From Babylonia areolata (Eukaryota; Mollusca; Gastropoda; Neogastropoda; Buccinidae): a stretch of 64,000 nucleotides of DNA. This document shows positions 32,701 to 44,488 of the stretch, piece by piece. The notes under the pieces were generated by a model that made no database searches, was not told where the DNA came from, and saw only the letters and a list, made by a program, of their open reading frames with translations. Made by a program: the position numbers and the translations under genes. The first letter of the stretch is position 1. Each line of letters opens with the position of its first letter. Location: NCBI RefSeq assembly GCF_041734735.1, contig NC_134877.1:68168192-68232191 (forward strand). Reading direction: 5' to 3'.

Positions 32701-35648
32701 ATTTAACAAGCTTTTCAAGTGGTGTTTCAAAGCTCTCACACATGCTGTGAAGAAGAAAGGTGTCCAAAGGATCACTTTTTCTCTTCTTTTTTTTTTCTTC
32801 TTTTCTTTTTAATGTACTTTAAGGATGGTACATTTTAAATAGTGTGAAGAAGAAAGTGCCCTGATCTGAATGACCTTTTTTTATGTCAAGAACTTTTTTT
32901 TTTCTCTTTTTTTTTGACGTGTTTGAAGGATAATACAAATTCCACAAAGACACGTTGACCAGATTTGTATGAAGGACATTCTTATTTTTTTCTTTTTTTT
33001 TTTCTTTTTTTCTATATTTATACATCCAAAAAAGATGTGTCATTTGGGAAAAAGAAGAAGAAAAAGGAATTGATACGTAATCTGAAGGATGAGTTTTCAG
33101 ACTGGTTTCCTTTTTCTTAGTTTTAGAAATTTATATGAAGCTGGTTGAGGGTCATGTAGTAAAGGACAGGGTAGGTTGGGTTTGGTTTTGTGTGTGTGTG
33201 TGTGTTGTTGTTTTTTTTAACACATCGAGTTGACAAGAACAAAAAAACAAAAAAAAGACTTCTGTTGTATTTTCTTCTCTGGTGGTTTTTTTTTTGTTGT
33301 TTTGTTTTTTTTTCCCCTTAAATCCATGATGGAACCTTGCAAAGTATTTGAATCAGGTCTTTGATGGTTTCACAAGCTCTTTGTAGGTTTGACAGAACTT
33401 TAGAAATATTGATAAAATTTGCCAGCAGAATTTTAGAATTTAGAATTGCTTTGGCTAAACTCATTTGAATTGATGGGCTTCTGTTGCAAACAAACATAAA
33501 CAAACACAAACAACAACAAAAACAAAACAGAAATAACTAAAATAAAAGCGTTGGCAACTGTACTGAAATTCAGAAGCCTTGATTATCTGGCAAAGTTTAA
33601 TACATACAATTGCAACTTTCTTCTTCAATTTTTTGTGGTTATGGGAGAGTCTTCATGTATATGCATATAGCTATATATGTATGCATATGTATGAGATTGC
33701 GTATATAGATTTGCAGTTTATTTTCATGCTGATGAAAGGTGTGGGAATGCAAGGTTGGAAAACCAGGAGAGAAAAACTTCCATATTGTTAATTTTGTGTG
33801 TGTGTATGTGTATGTGCGTTGTCATTGTCACTTCACCTCTTTGCACTTTACTGTTTTTTTCAGTGGATGTGAAAGGTAACTGTAGATCAAGGAATCTCAG
33901 TACGAAGGACACATTTCATTGTTGTGTGTGTGCGAGAGAGAAATTTGTGTGTTTGTGTTGACATCTCCAAGGCAGCTGGTGATGTGTACCATAGATGTTT
34001 GGAGATGGCATGGAAGAGAGCGGTGCGGAACATCTCTGCTGTTGCACTTTGCCTGACTTCTTTTTGTACTGTGTGCCTGTGAACTCTGTTGTTGAGGTGG
34101 TGATGTTGGTGTTGGAAACCAGTGTTCAGAACTGGGCGAGGGAAAGGCCTAGTGGTTTTATATTACATGCTGTCTGTCACAGCGAGAACGACTTGTCACT
34201 TATGTTGGTGTTGTTGTTGTTGATTCTTTCAATATATTTTCCCTTCTTTATTTATAACTCTTGTGTCACTGTCCAGATTTGAAACCAAATGGCTGGGACA
34301 GTTGAGGAGATACACAGCATCCTGTGTATTGTGGCGTGTCTTGGGTTCATGTTGTACAGGATTTGTCTGCTGCTCAGTTGGGGTTAGATTTGAGACTTAA
34401 AGTTAATGATTATGCAGTGTAACAAAAATTCAAAATCAAATTCATGAGTGGTGTGGGTTGAATATGTAATACTGGTCAGTTGAGCAATTTTTTTTCTCAT
34501 AATGAGGAATAAGCTCATAATGAGGAATAAGAAACAGCCTTGATTCAAGATCTCCACATTTTAAAGAAAGTGGGAGGCATGATGCCACCTATGTCAGAAA
34601 AACAAAAATGCTGCCTTGTTTAAAGACAGAAAGGTGATCAAGTCTTATTTTTATATTGCCAGGTTTCTGGAACCTAGAGAGAGACGGTTTGAAAGGGAAA
34701 AAATTGCATTGTTGATATCTGATTGCTTTAAAGAAGACTAAGATATTTCATCAAGATGAGGTGGCTGGCTTTGTCGTGTTTTGATTCATACCCAATATAT
34801 ATATATTTTTTTTTTGTACAAACAAGATTGTTTAATGTGAATTATATTTTTTAATGTGGTTCAATATTGAAACATAATTATGTCAAGAGTTTGCTTTGGT
34901 TAAACCCATGTATGTACGTGCGGAAGATGTGTTATTATTTATATACACTTATTTTATTTATGGATTCTATTTCATTACACGTGTGAAGCTAACTGTGAAT
35001 GCTGTGTTGTATTGGTTCAGTCTGAGGTGTATTCAGAATGGTTTTATGTCAAAGGTCCAATTTGATCAGTGTAGTACTCATGAAGGTACAGAGAATTATT
35101 GAAGACCACACTGTTCCACTTTTTTGGGTGGCGAGGTGGGAGGCGGCGGGAGGGTGGATCATGGATTGGAGTAATCAGTGTCTCTCTAGACACTCAAGAT
35201 TATATTTTATGGCAAAAACTTTTGTTCCCCCCACCCCACTTTTTACCTGGCGCAAAAGGTAATATGGCAGATTCATTCATCAGAGAATCCTTGTATTTTG
35301 ATGACAGGAAAGTTCAGGGTTTCACACAGTCTGAAGGTGTCCCTTGCAGTAGTCGCACTGAGTGATAAAACTTGATTGGCACATGCCAGATATAGCTCTC
35401 TTTGTTTGAATCGCATGACTTTTTTTGACAGTCCTTGGTAGAGTCAGGGAAATGTCTTCCTCCATTCCCCACCCCACCACCCACCCCCGCTTTCTTCTTC
35501 TTTTTTTTTTTCTTTTTCTTTTTTTAAGGGGGGGGTGGGGTTGAAGGGTGGGTGTGGGGGGGGGGCAGTCAATCTGTTGAAGATGCAGTGATGAAAAATG
35601 TTTTAAGCTTGGTGCATGTAATGGTCAAGATAATTGTTTGGATGTATG

Positions 35649-35686
<38 letters not shown>

Positions 35687-36039
35687 TTTTTTTGGGGGGG
35701 GTGGGGGGGGGGGTTAAGTGATGTTTGTTGCCTTTCAAAACCTGCTCAAGAACTTGTTACTTGGTGTACTTGACAAACCTTGGGAGGAGGCATAACTAGG
35801 ACGATATGTTCATCACAGTACATACTTAGGGAAAGAAAAGAAGTAAAATGTATCATTAATTTTTATCAAGGTCTGGCACACGAAAGGTCTCAAACAGCCT
35901 ATATGCCATATATGATCTGACATGGTAGAGAACAAATGAAATCACTGTCAAAAAGCTGCCTTTTTTAAGATTAATTTGTTTTCTTGTTTCCAGTTAAGGT
36001 TTTCCATTTAACATTCAGAAAAACATGTGTTTTGAGTCA

Positions 36040-36835
36040 TGCTGTGTGAAGACAAATAGAATTTCTGACAGAGTCGTATATTGGATGATCTTGAAGAAGA
36101 CAAAAAAGAACTAGTTCAGTGGCAGAATCAAAGAAGACAAAGCAGATGGGGGAAAAACAGTGGTAGAGTCATGCTTTAGGTGATCTTGAAGAAGAAAAAT
36201 AGAACCTGTTGCACAGACATGCTTTGGGTGGTCTTGAAGAAGACAGATAAAACTTGCTGCAGAGGTATTCTTTGGGTGATCTTGAAGAAGACAAACAAGC
36301 CATTGGGAGAGTCATACTTAGGATGATCTTGAAGACAAATAGAAAAGAAAAATAGTAGTAGTCATGTTTTGGTTAATTTTCAAGATGACAAATTAAACTT
36401 GTGGCAGAGTCATGCTTTGTGTGAATTAGAAGAAAACAAATATAATTTATGGCAGAGTCATGTTTTGTGTGTGATCTTGAAAAAGACAAATAGAACTTGT
36501 TGCAGAGTCATGATTTGTGTTATTTTTGTAAGACCAATATAATTCATGGCAGTCGTGCTTTGTGTGACCTTGAATAAGACAAATAGAACTTGTGGCAAAG
36601 TCATGCTCTGGGTGATCTATCAGATGACAAATAGAATTTGTGGCGGAGTCATGCTCTGGGTGATCTATCAGATGACAAATAGAACTTGTGGCAGAGTCAT
36701 GCTTTGTGTGATCTTGAATAAGACAAATAGAATTTATGGCTATCATGCTTTTTGCGATCTTGAAGATGGCAAATAGAACTTGTAGCAGAGTCATGTTTTG
36801 GGTGATCTTAAGGAAGATAAATAGAACTTACGGTG
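36040..36835 (+). repeat. ~48-bp tandem array, about 15 decayed units
   Basis: Theme: GACAAATAGAACTTGTGGCA then GAGTCATGCTTTGGGTGATCT. Spacing of 48-49 bp is clear for 36,600-36,800 and drifts toward the 5' side. Frames through it on both strands are repeat artefacts. Confidence 0.9.
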
Positions 36836-38110
36836 GCACATTGCTGCTGGTGTACAAATTCACACATAAGTGTTCATGTTTATGGTTGGTGGCTGTTCAG
36901 TAACATCTCAGAAAGGTTCTCGGCCATGTTGTTATTGATGTATTCTGTAATACATACATATATATATTAATTTAATGATAATGATTTTATTTATTTCAAC
37001 ATTTTTGTTTTATTGTTGTTTTCATTTAAAGTTGTTTTTGTTGTTGTTTTTTATTTGTTTGTTAGTTTGTTTTTAAATTGGACAAGAATTTCACCTTTAA
37101 AAATCTCTTTAAGTTGTTTGTATTAAAAAAAAAAAATCAAAATATACAATGGTATACATGATGCTGTTTAGAACATTGTTATAAAGCAGACATAAATGGA
37201 ATCTCATCACTTAAGGAATATAAAGAGGGTGGCAGATTTCAGCTGAAGAACCGGAGAGGACAGCTCTCTTTTCCTCAAAGGGATGTAATTTGAACTCTGT
37301 GTATGTGTGCATGTGGTCAAAACACATACATGCTACACTGCATCTGCCAAGCACCAGAGACAGTCCTTGAGGACTAGAGTTCAGGGATGGGTGGGGAGTG
37401 AAGAAATGATGTTAAAAAAAAGAAGGCACACATAATGAACACAGTTTGCTGAAGGGAGGAGAGAAGGGAGACCATGAAGATGAAAAAACAGACTTCTTTT
37501 TTTTTCTTTTTTCATGATATACTTCTGAATTTTTGCTTACTATCAAAATACAAAAAGAAATCGGTATAAAATTTTTAGACTTTTCTAGATGTTATGAACT
37601 GTGACTTGCCACCTCCAGTGGGAGTGGAGGGTATGTACAAGCACTTTGAGAAACCATGGCTGATCACATGTTTTGGTCTTCATTGAGATTTTGTCAGACC
37701 TCTTCCTTTCCCTTCCTTTCCCTTCCCTTCCCTACCCTAACCACCATCCCCTCTTCCTGTTTAAGATAGTGGAACTTTGGTTTTTGAGGAGTGCAAGAGA
37801 ATGTGGCGCCTCTCCATTCCGTTGAGGGCTTGTGGCAACATGTGGCTCAGGGCAGCAGAAGACAGAAGAAAAAAACAAAACACAAATAATCAACTGGTAG
37901 ATTGTGTTAAGTTACAGATATCACATATTTTTCACATCATTTTGTAAATAAACGTCATTGTTCACAACTGTCACAGTGTACCGGATGATTTGTGCCAAGA
38001 ATGAAAACATAAGTGAATGCCATTCTGTCTCTGTCTGTCTGTCTGTCTTTCTCATCTGTTATATTCACACTGTTTTGTAAAGTGCACCACAACCCATTTG
38101 ATTGAAAAAG

Positions 38111-38190
38111 CAGCCAGATCTCATTGTCAATAGTTAATCATTTATTACAACAGCCAGATCTCATTGTCAATAGTTAATCATTTATTACAA
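38111..38190 (+). repeat. Perfect 40-bp tandem duplication
   Basis: CAGCCAGATCTCATTGTCAA with its following 20 bases occurs twice back to back, identical, so it is recent. Confidence 0.95.
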
Positions 38191-38634
38191 ATCTGTAAAT
38201 TGTTTATAACAACTCTGTGCAATCGATCAAAGAATTGGCAGATATTTGATAGATCCCATTATGGTAAACATGTCCATAAAGTAATAGACACAGCGATACA
38301 TTTGCATCCTGGATAAGGACTGCAACCCAACAAGGCACAGTGACCAGTTCACAGACTGACAACTTGAAGGACCTGGGTTCGAACACTGGAGCATAAATGT
38401 GTGATTAGGCTGATGAATTTTGTAATGGTGTTACTCATAACTTCAAGATGAAGGAGGAAAAAAACAACGACAGAGCATACTTTGAATATGTAGTCAGTGC
38501 AATTATAGTTCACAATGAACTTAAAATCGACGTGTATTGTTAAGTGCTTGGCACATCAGACATCCTTCTGAAAGCCTCAAATCCTAGATCACCTGAGACA
38601 TTAAGGATGGAGAGTTTTTACCTAATCTCACAGG

Positions 38635-39260
38635 ATGCAGATCTTTTTTTCTTCCGGTCTCCCACATGAACATTTGAACAGACTCGCACTCCAGTCAAAT
38701 CTCTGCTTCATCAAACATATTGACAGTGTGATGACTAAAGCAAACAGGACACTCAGCTTCCTGCAATTAAAACTGAGCTTCCTGCAATTAAAACTGAGGA
38801 AAGCGACAACTAAAATCGAGACAACCGCAAGACCCTGAATGCGACCTATCTTCGATTACGCGAGCACTGCATGGGGTCCCACTGCAAAGAAAGAATTGGA
38901 AAAGATAAGCAGCCCCACAGAGAGCAGCACGGTTTATACTCAATACGTATCAGAGACAACCATTGCCACCGAACAACTACAAGCACTGCAGAGGGAAACC
39001 CTGGAATGCCGAAGGAGTAGGGCCAGATCGTCCATGTTTTTCAAGATCAGCAGGGTACCTGCAAAAGTATGGCCACGGCTGGTGTGCCCACACCTCCACC
39101 AACAAGAGCAACGTGCTGGAAGAGCCCACATGCAAACCTTTGCCTGGATTCCCTGTAGAGCGGACATCAGGCTGAACACCCTCTCAGGACTGGAACGTCC
39201 TGCCCCTGAGGAGACTGTGGATGCCCCAAACCTCGACACAATCGTTCAGAAGAGTCAGCC
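38635..39260 (+). mobile_element. LINE reverse-transcriptase C-terminal remnant
   Basis: Reads HIDSVMTKANRTLSFLQLKL, then MRPIFDYASTAWGPTAKKEL and LQALQRETLECRRSRARSSM, matching the post-catalytic region of Jockey/CR1-like non-LTR elements (typically IDSVTTKANRTLGFLRRNL ... RPILEYASTVWDP). At least one in-frame stop (38,836-38,838) and a small internal duplication (FLQLKL twice) show decay. No catalytic motif remains. Confidence 0.75.
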
Positions 39261-39306
39261 TGCTTACCCACTGCCCTCAGACAAATCCACCTATCCTAAT
39301 ACCCCC

Positions 39307-39309
<3 letters not shown>

Positions 39310-39375
<66 letters not shown>
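39310..39375. repeat. (CT)n(CA)n compound microsatellite
   Basis: A CT run followed by about 17 CA units directly after the LINE remnant. Confidence 0.97.
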
Positions 39376-39376
<1 letters not shown>

Positions 39377-40202
39377 GATAGTAGTGATGATGTGAGGCAT
39401 AGGTAGGGTGGGGAAGAAGATGGACTTCCGTCTAAAATCACATTTTATAGGTTGACATTTCAACAAGAGAACGAACGAGCACACGCACAGACACGCTTGT
39501 GATGCTGCCAGTTCTGGAAAACAAACAAGCATGGGAAGGGAAAAAAATGGTAAAGAACGGCAATTTTAGTCACGGTGTTAAACAGAGTCAGCGCCCCTTT
39601 CTGAGCGGAGACTTGCACAAGGTATGACCTCTCTTCAGCAGCCCAACGGACTACCGTGAGCAGCCCCTGTGATCTGCCACGAAAGACTTTGACGGGAAGT
39701 AAAGTCAATGACCATAGCATGAAAGTACGTGAGTGTGTGTGGTGGGTGGAGGGGGGTGCCGGGGGGAGGAGCGAAGACCCAATTTTCACGTATATTAATG
39801 TGTCTAAGGGGGAACTTCAAAAATATACTGCATAAAACTTCCAAACTGCCTCAACCGAAAAGAAGGGCTGTGCACGTTTGTTTTGCATCATTGCAGTCAT
39901 GTTATGGAGATTCGTAGGTAACACTGGATTAGAACCGCATCAATAGGTATCAGTAAATATTAATCAGCCCGCACGTGTCGGACACCCCAGTCGATCCTTC
40001 AGAGAGCAAGATTGCTGAAACTCACTACAGTGACTATTGAAACTATCGATATGTATGCGGATACACTGATCTAAAATTCTGTTTTCAGATCAGTGATGCG
40101 GATACCTTGCTGCACTGCCGTCTTGGTTGAGAGACAGAGACAGAGACAGAGACTGGCCCATGCAATGTGACCCGGTGGATCTGTCGGGGTCAACGGTTGT
40201 CT

Positions 40203-40513
40203 TTCTGATGAGATGCACTTTGACACAAAAAGTTTATATCATGATTGTAATTCATAGTGCCGTTTTATTCTGTTACAGTATAGGCTGTTGTGTATTGGAC
40301 GGACGCGGCGCACAGTGTAACCCCCCATCCCATCCCCCACAAAAAACTATAAAATAAAATAAAAAAACATCCAAGAACTGAGTGTATATGCACGTAGATC
40401 ATACTAAACAAAGCATGTAGGTATACATTGGTATTCTTAGCCACTTTGACAATTTTGTTTTAAAGAAGAAGAAAAAAAACAGCTGTAGTAACAGCAACAA
40501 TGGTTGTTTTTCA
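40203..40513 (+). repeat. ~310-bp direct repeat, copy 1
   Basis: Begins CTGATGAGATGCACTTTGAC and runs through GTGTATTGGACGGACGCGGC to GTAACAGCAACAATG. Around 90% identical by eye to 42,297-42,609, in the same orientation. Confidence 0.9.
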
Positions 40514-40779
40514 GTTAAAAAGATGACTCATTGAGTGGAGAAGCCAACTCCCCACACTGAGATGAAAGAATCAGTGGTGTGTGGTTACAATGCAAATCTA
40601 ATTCTATGTCCGTATCTAAGTATCTATACTATGTTCAGCAATATTTTCCCTGCAAGGCGATACAGCGCATATGATGTGACTCGATAAATGAGAGAATTGC
40701 AATAGTGATAAGAAACTCTAGGGAGAGCTGGACAGTACAAGGTCTTTAGAGAAGAAGCCTCCCTCAGTCAAGTGTTTCG

Positions 40780-40962
40780 GCCCTTAACTCCTTACACTCA
40801 AAGGGGGCCGGGCCGCACCCAGGTCATGACTTCTGGATGCCCTTGTATTGCCGCCTTTTTTTCTTCTGATCCTCAGCAGGTTCGAACCCGCGCCTCCAGG
40901 GTGGTCGCCACTTCAAGACTGAGTCATCTTTTCTGGCAGACGTTTTAACCACTGAGCCTAGT
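40780..40962 (-). mobile_element. tRNA-derived SINE, minus strand
   Basis: Minus-strand head with A-box-like CTCAGTGGTTAAAACG and B-box GGTTCGAACC. Similar in class to 53,380-53,625. Confidence 0.55.
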
Positions 40963-40989
40963 TTGAGTACGGAAATTTAATCCTTATAT

Positions 40990-42345
40990 GAAGTTTACTT
41001 TCATTCCTCCTCGACCAGATCCAGCTCGAACTCTTTTCTGCTGCTTCTGCCATATCTTTGAGAGCCCGTGTCCTCTCTCTGCCAGAAATCGACATCTGTT
41101 TCATGAGGCTGTATGCAGACGAGCTCACAAATCTCTTGCACTAATCTCTATGGCGAGGACTTTGGCTTGGAAGCCATTCTCTCAGGTTGCAGGCTAGACT
41201 AGCATACTTCTCGGTCTTGTAGATGTGGGCTTCTTCCATTCTGCTTTCGTATGGCACAGTGAGTTCAATCCGAATCGCTTGTTTCGTTGTCTTGGAGTGG
41301 AGTACTATGTCAGGTCTCATGCTGCTCTTGCTGATGACTTCCTGCTGTTTCTTCCGCTCTGGTAGCTTTGAATGTTACAGCTGTTCCTGGCCAGACTTTA
41401 TTGCCTTCTGTAGAGAAGAACTCTACTAGAACTTCTGATGGTGTGTGTGCTCCTTGGACAGTGCTCACCAAGTGTGCAATTTCTTTTAGCACTTGTTTGT
41501 GCCTCCATGTGTACCGTCCTTGGCTCAATGCCGCTTTGCATGAGCTGAGGACATGTTCCACTGTTTGTTTGCCATGGCAGAGTGGGCACGCAGGGTCCTC
41601 TGCTTTCCCCCATTTCACCAAGTTTGTATTCGAGGGAACTGAGGAGGTCGTACACAGATCATAGGATGAAGCTGATCCTCAGAGAGGCTATGTTCCACGT
41701 GTCGCTCCAGCTGAGGCTCCTTTGGAGTACATTTTCCCATGTTGTCCACTGCCACTGCTGGCCTTGCTGGACTACCTTCTGGACTCTTTTATCATCCTCT
41801 TCCTTCTTGATCTCCTGTATGATCATGTCTCTTTTTGCTTTCCCCCTTGCCTTGGACCACCATTCCATTTTTGTCGATCCCAGGCCCTGTCTTTTGGTTT
41901 GGGTGTGTCCTATTATTTCCTTCGTCTAAGGCTTTCTTTCGCTGCACTGACTGCCTCCCTGACTTTCCATGTTCTGTCAGTCTTCAGCTTAGGTTTGTTG
42001 GATCTCACAATACTGTCTCATGAGTCTTCGAGCATGCTGAGAAGTCTTGCCTTTTTGTATTCTTTGACATAGCCTCAGCTTTGCTTGGCGACAGTAGAGT
42101 GCCACGTCAGTGAGACCAGGTGGGACACCAAGCCATTTGCGTGTGTACGTATTGATCTTTGCCGCAATTGACTTGACTGCGCTACAGCTGATATCATATA
42201 TCAGGAGAGGCCACAGGAGCTTTGGTATCAGCATGGACTGTAGGCACCACACTTTGTATTTGCCAGGAAGGCCACACTGTTCTATGATGTCCAGGCCTTC
42301 TGATGAGATGCACTTTGACACAAAAAAGTTGTCATGATTGTAATT
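40990..42345 (-). mobile_element. LINE reverse-transcriptase C-terminal part, 5' truncated
   Basis: Minus-strand order: GLPGKYKVWCLQSMLIPKLL, WPLLIYDISCSAVKSIAAKI, RKWLGVPPGLTDVALYCRQA, then CPLCHGKQTVEHVLSSCKAA (CCHC-like) and a remnant with KAIRIELTVPYESRMEEAHI-type text toward 41,200. This order is typical of the region after the RT core in marine-invertebrate non-LTR elements. Pieces lie in different frames, so it is broken. Confidence 0.8.
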
Positions 42346-42609
42346 CATAGTGCCGTTTTATTCTGTTACAATATAGGCTATTGTGTATTGGACGGACGCG
42401 GCGTACAGAGTAACCCCCTTACCCACCCCTCACAAAAAAACCAAAAAAAAGCTATAAAAACAACTGACAACTGAGTATATGTGCACGTAGATCATACTAA
42501 ACAAAACATGTAGGTATACATTGGTATTCTTAGCCACTTTGACAAGTTAAAGAAAAGAAAAGAAAAGAAAGCCACGGCTGCAGTAACAGCAACAATGCTT
42601 GTTTTCCTG
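42297..42609 (+). repeat. ~310-bp direct repeat, copy 2
   Basis: Second copy of 40,203-40,513. Its first ~25 bp overlap the upstream end of the LINE frame, which suggests the repeat belongs to the LINE rather than to a separate terminal repeat. Confidence 0.85.
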
Positions 42610-42689
42610 TTTCCCTCTGGCAGATTTCTAATTTCTTTAGAAAAAAGGCAGGCCACTCAAATCCGTGACTGATACTAAGGTTCACAAAG

Positions 42690-42692
42690 ACA

Positions 42693-42731
<39 letters not shown>
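42690..42731. repeat. (CA)n(GA)n microsatellite
   Basis: CA units followed by GA units; a TATG run lies at 42,739-42,757. Confidence 0.95.
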
Positions 42732-42959
42732 GAAAAACATGTATGTATGTATGTATGATAGACAACAAACAGAAACGAAGCAAGACAACAAAACACTGGT
42801 TTGTTTGATGCCCCACCGGTTTCAGTTCGACCACTGGTCCAGTTTACCAAGGGCGTTTTCTGGTATGTCAAAATGCAACACACACACCAACACTGATTTA
42901 ATAAGTGCAAAAAGAAAAAAATAAATTACAAAAAAACAAATACGTGAACAAAGCTCATA

Positions 42960-42962
42960 CAA

Positions 42963-42988
<26 letters not shown>
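42960..42988. repeat. Poly-A tract
   Basis: About 29 A residues; possibly the tail of a degraded retrotransposon on the + strand, though no body was recognised. Confidence 0.9.
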
Positions 42989-42993
<5 letters not shown>

Positions 42994-43126
42994 GCAGGCC
43001 ATGCAACATGAATAGTACAGTGTGAAGTGTTGCATGGGGAAGAGGACGAGAGACCGGGCTGGTGAGTAAAGTAGTCAGAGACCAGGCAAGAGAGGGGTTA
43101 AGAAAAATGGTGCAGGCAGATAATAG

Positions 43127-43555
43127 CAGGAGAGAGAAAAAGAGAGAGAGAGAGGGAGGGGGTTAGGGAGGGAGAAGACACTGAGAGAGAGGAGAGTAAG
43201 GGAGAGACAGAAAGAGAGAGAGAGAGAAGGGGGAGAGGGAGGGAGAGAGAAAGAAGGAGAGAGGGGGAGAGACAGACGGAGAGATAGAGAGATGGCAGAC
43301 ACTGAGAGAGAGAGAGAGGGGGGGGAGAGACAAAGAGAGAGAGAGGGGGGAGACAAAGAGAGAGGGGGGAGACAAAGAGAGAGGCGGGGGAGAGACAAAG
43401 AGAGAGAGAGGGGGGAGACAAAGAGAGAGGGGAGAGACAAGAGAGAGAGAGGGGGGGAGACAAAGAGAGAGAGGGGGGGAGACAAAGAGAGAGAGGGGGG
43501 GGAGACAAAGAGAGAGAGAGGGGGGCGGGGGGGGGGGGGGAGAGAGACCGGGACA
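43127..43555. repeat. Purine-only satellite (GA/GGGGGAGACAAAGAGA units)
   Basis: More than 400 bp of almost pure purine on the + strand. A ~20-bp unit GGGGGGAGACAAAGAGAGAG recurs at 43,320-43,520. The long open frames on both strands are artefacts. Confidence 0.95.
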
Positions 43556-44333
43556 GGCGGCAGAATCTTTCCTACCATGCTGAGGAAACGCAACTGCACG
43601 AACCCCCTTTGATGGCGATTTGCCCCGAATGTTCAGCCCGTAAGGTGCCGCTGTTTTCAGCCTGTCCATCCACTTTTTTCTCTGGTTTGTCTGACTGTGT
43701 GTGACTGAAGTTCCCTCAATATGTTCTATGATGATGCATTTCATGTTAGTGAATGTGTGGTTGGCCGGATTGGTTGAAGTCGGGCGTGTGACTCAGGGTG
43801 CCTGTGTTTTGTTTGATGTGATTGCGGTGCATGTAGAATCTAGTCTTGAGAGTGTTCTTTGTTTCTCAGTCCTATATATTGTGCTTACTTGCATTTGTCA
43901 CAGAACGGTAGGTAAATGATGTCAGTTGCTGCTGTCGCACGGCACGTTACGTGTTGTTTGATTTTGAAAGTTTTGTGTGTAGTGTCACTAGTGAATGTGT
44001 GTTTCCTGCATGTGATAGTTTGCAAATGACGCACCTTTTGTGGCACTTAAAGCACCCTGGGGCTTCTTGGTCAGAAGCCAGCAGTGTGGTAGGCCGGCAT
44101 CAGCAGGGAGCGGAGGTTCCTACAGTTGCGCTCCCCGCCATGACAGGAACAGGAGATGCCTGGCGCATACTATAGCGCTAGTGTGGAGAACTGAATCCTG
44201 CAGTTCAGCCCGCCGCTGACACAGTTGTCCTTCAAAGTGAACACGTTGTTTTTCAACTGGACGTGGCGGTCAGCCAACTCGAGGACTAGTGCTGCCGTTC
44301 AGGGAGGGACTGAGGGGGAGTGGAGGCGTCTGT

Positions 44334-44464
44334 CAGTATCAGTAACAGTATCAGTAGCTCAAGGAGGCGTCACTACGTTCGATCAAATCCATATACGCTA
44401 CACTACATCTGCCAAACAGATGCCTGACCAGCAGCGTAACCCAACGCGCTTAGTCAGGCCCTGA
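44334..44464 (-). mobile_element. SINE-B copy 3, minus strand
   Basis: Reverse complement of the 19,821-19,946 text: TCAGTATCAGTAACAGTATC tail first, then GCGTAACCCAACGCGCTTAG and TCAGGCC at the right end. Confidence 0.85.
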
Positions 44465-44488
44465 GGGGGAAAAAAAAGGAGGCGTCTG

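Larger units (their letters stand above)
32700..38600. other. Non-coding region, possible extended LDB1 3' UTR
   Basis: T-rich, low in dispersed repeats compared with the introns, and without coding frames. A TTTTGTAAATAAACG signal sits at 37,941-37,954, so a very long 3' UTR is possible but unproven. Includes a CT run (35,650-35,682), poly-G/T text (35,525-35,570 and 35,690-35,715), a ~48-bp array (36,040-36,835) and a CCTTCC-rich tract (37,702-37,735). Confidence 0.4.

Noticed and set aside
40203-42609. Long terminal repeats of an LTR element
   Set aside because: The repeats lack TG...CA ends, no primer site or matching internal genes are seen, and the contents are non-LTR (LINE) text.
43075-43744. 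Open frames of 130-190 codons on both strands
   Set aside because: Products are SLSL/RERE repeats from the purine-only satellite.
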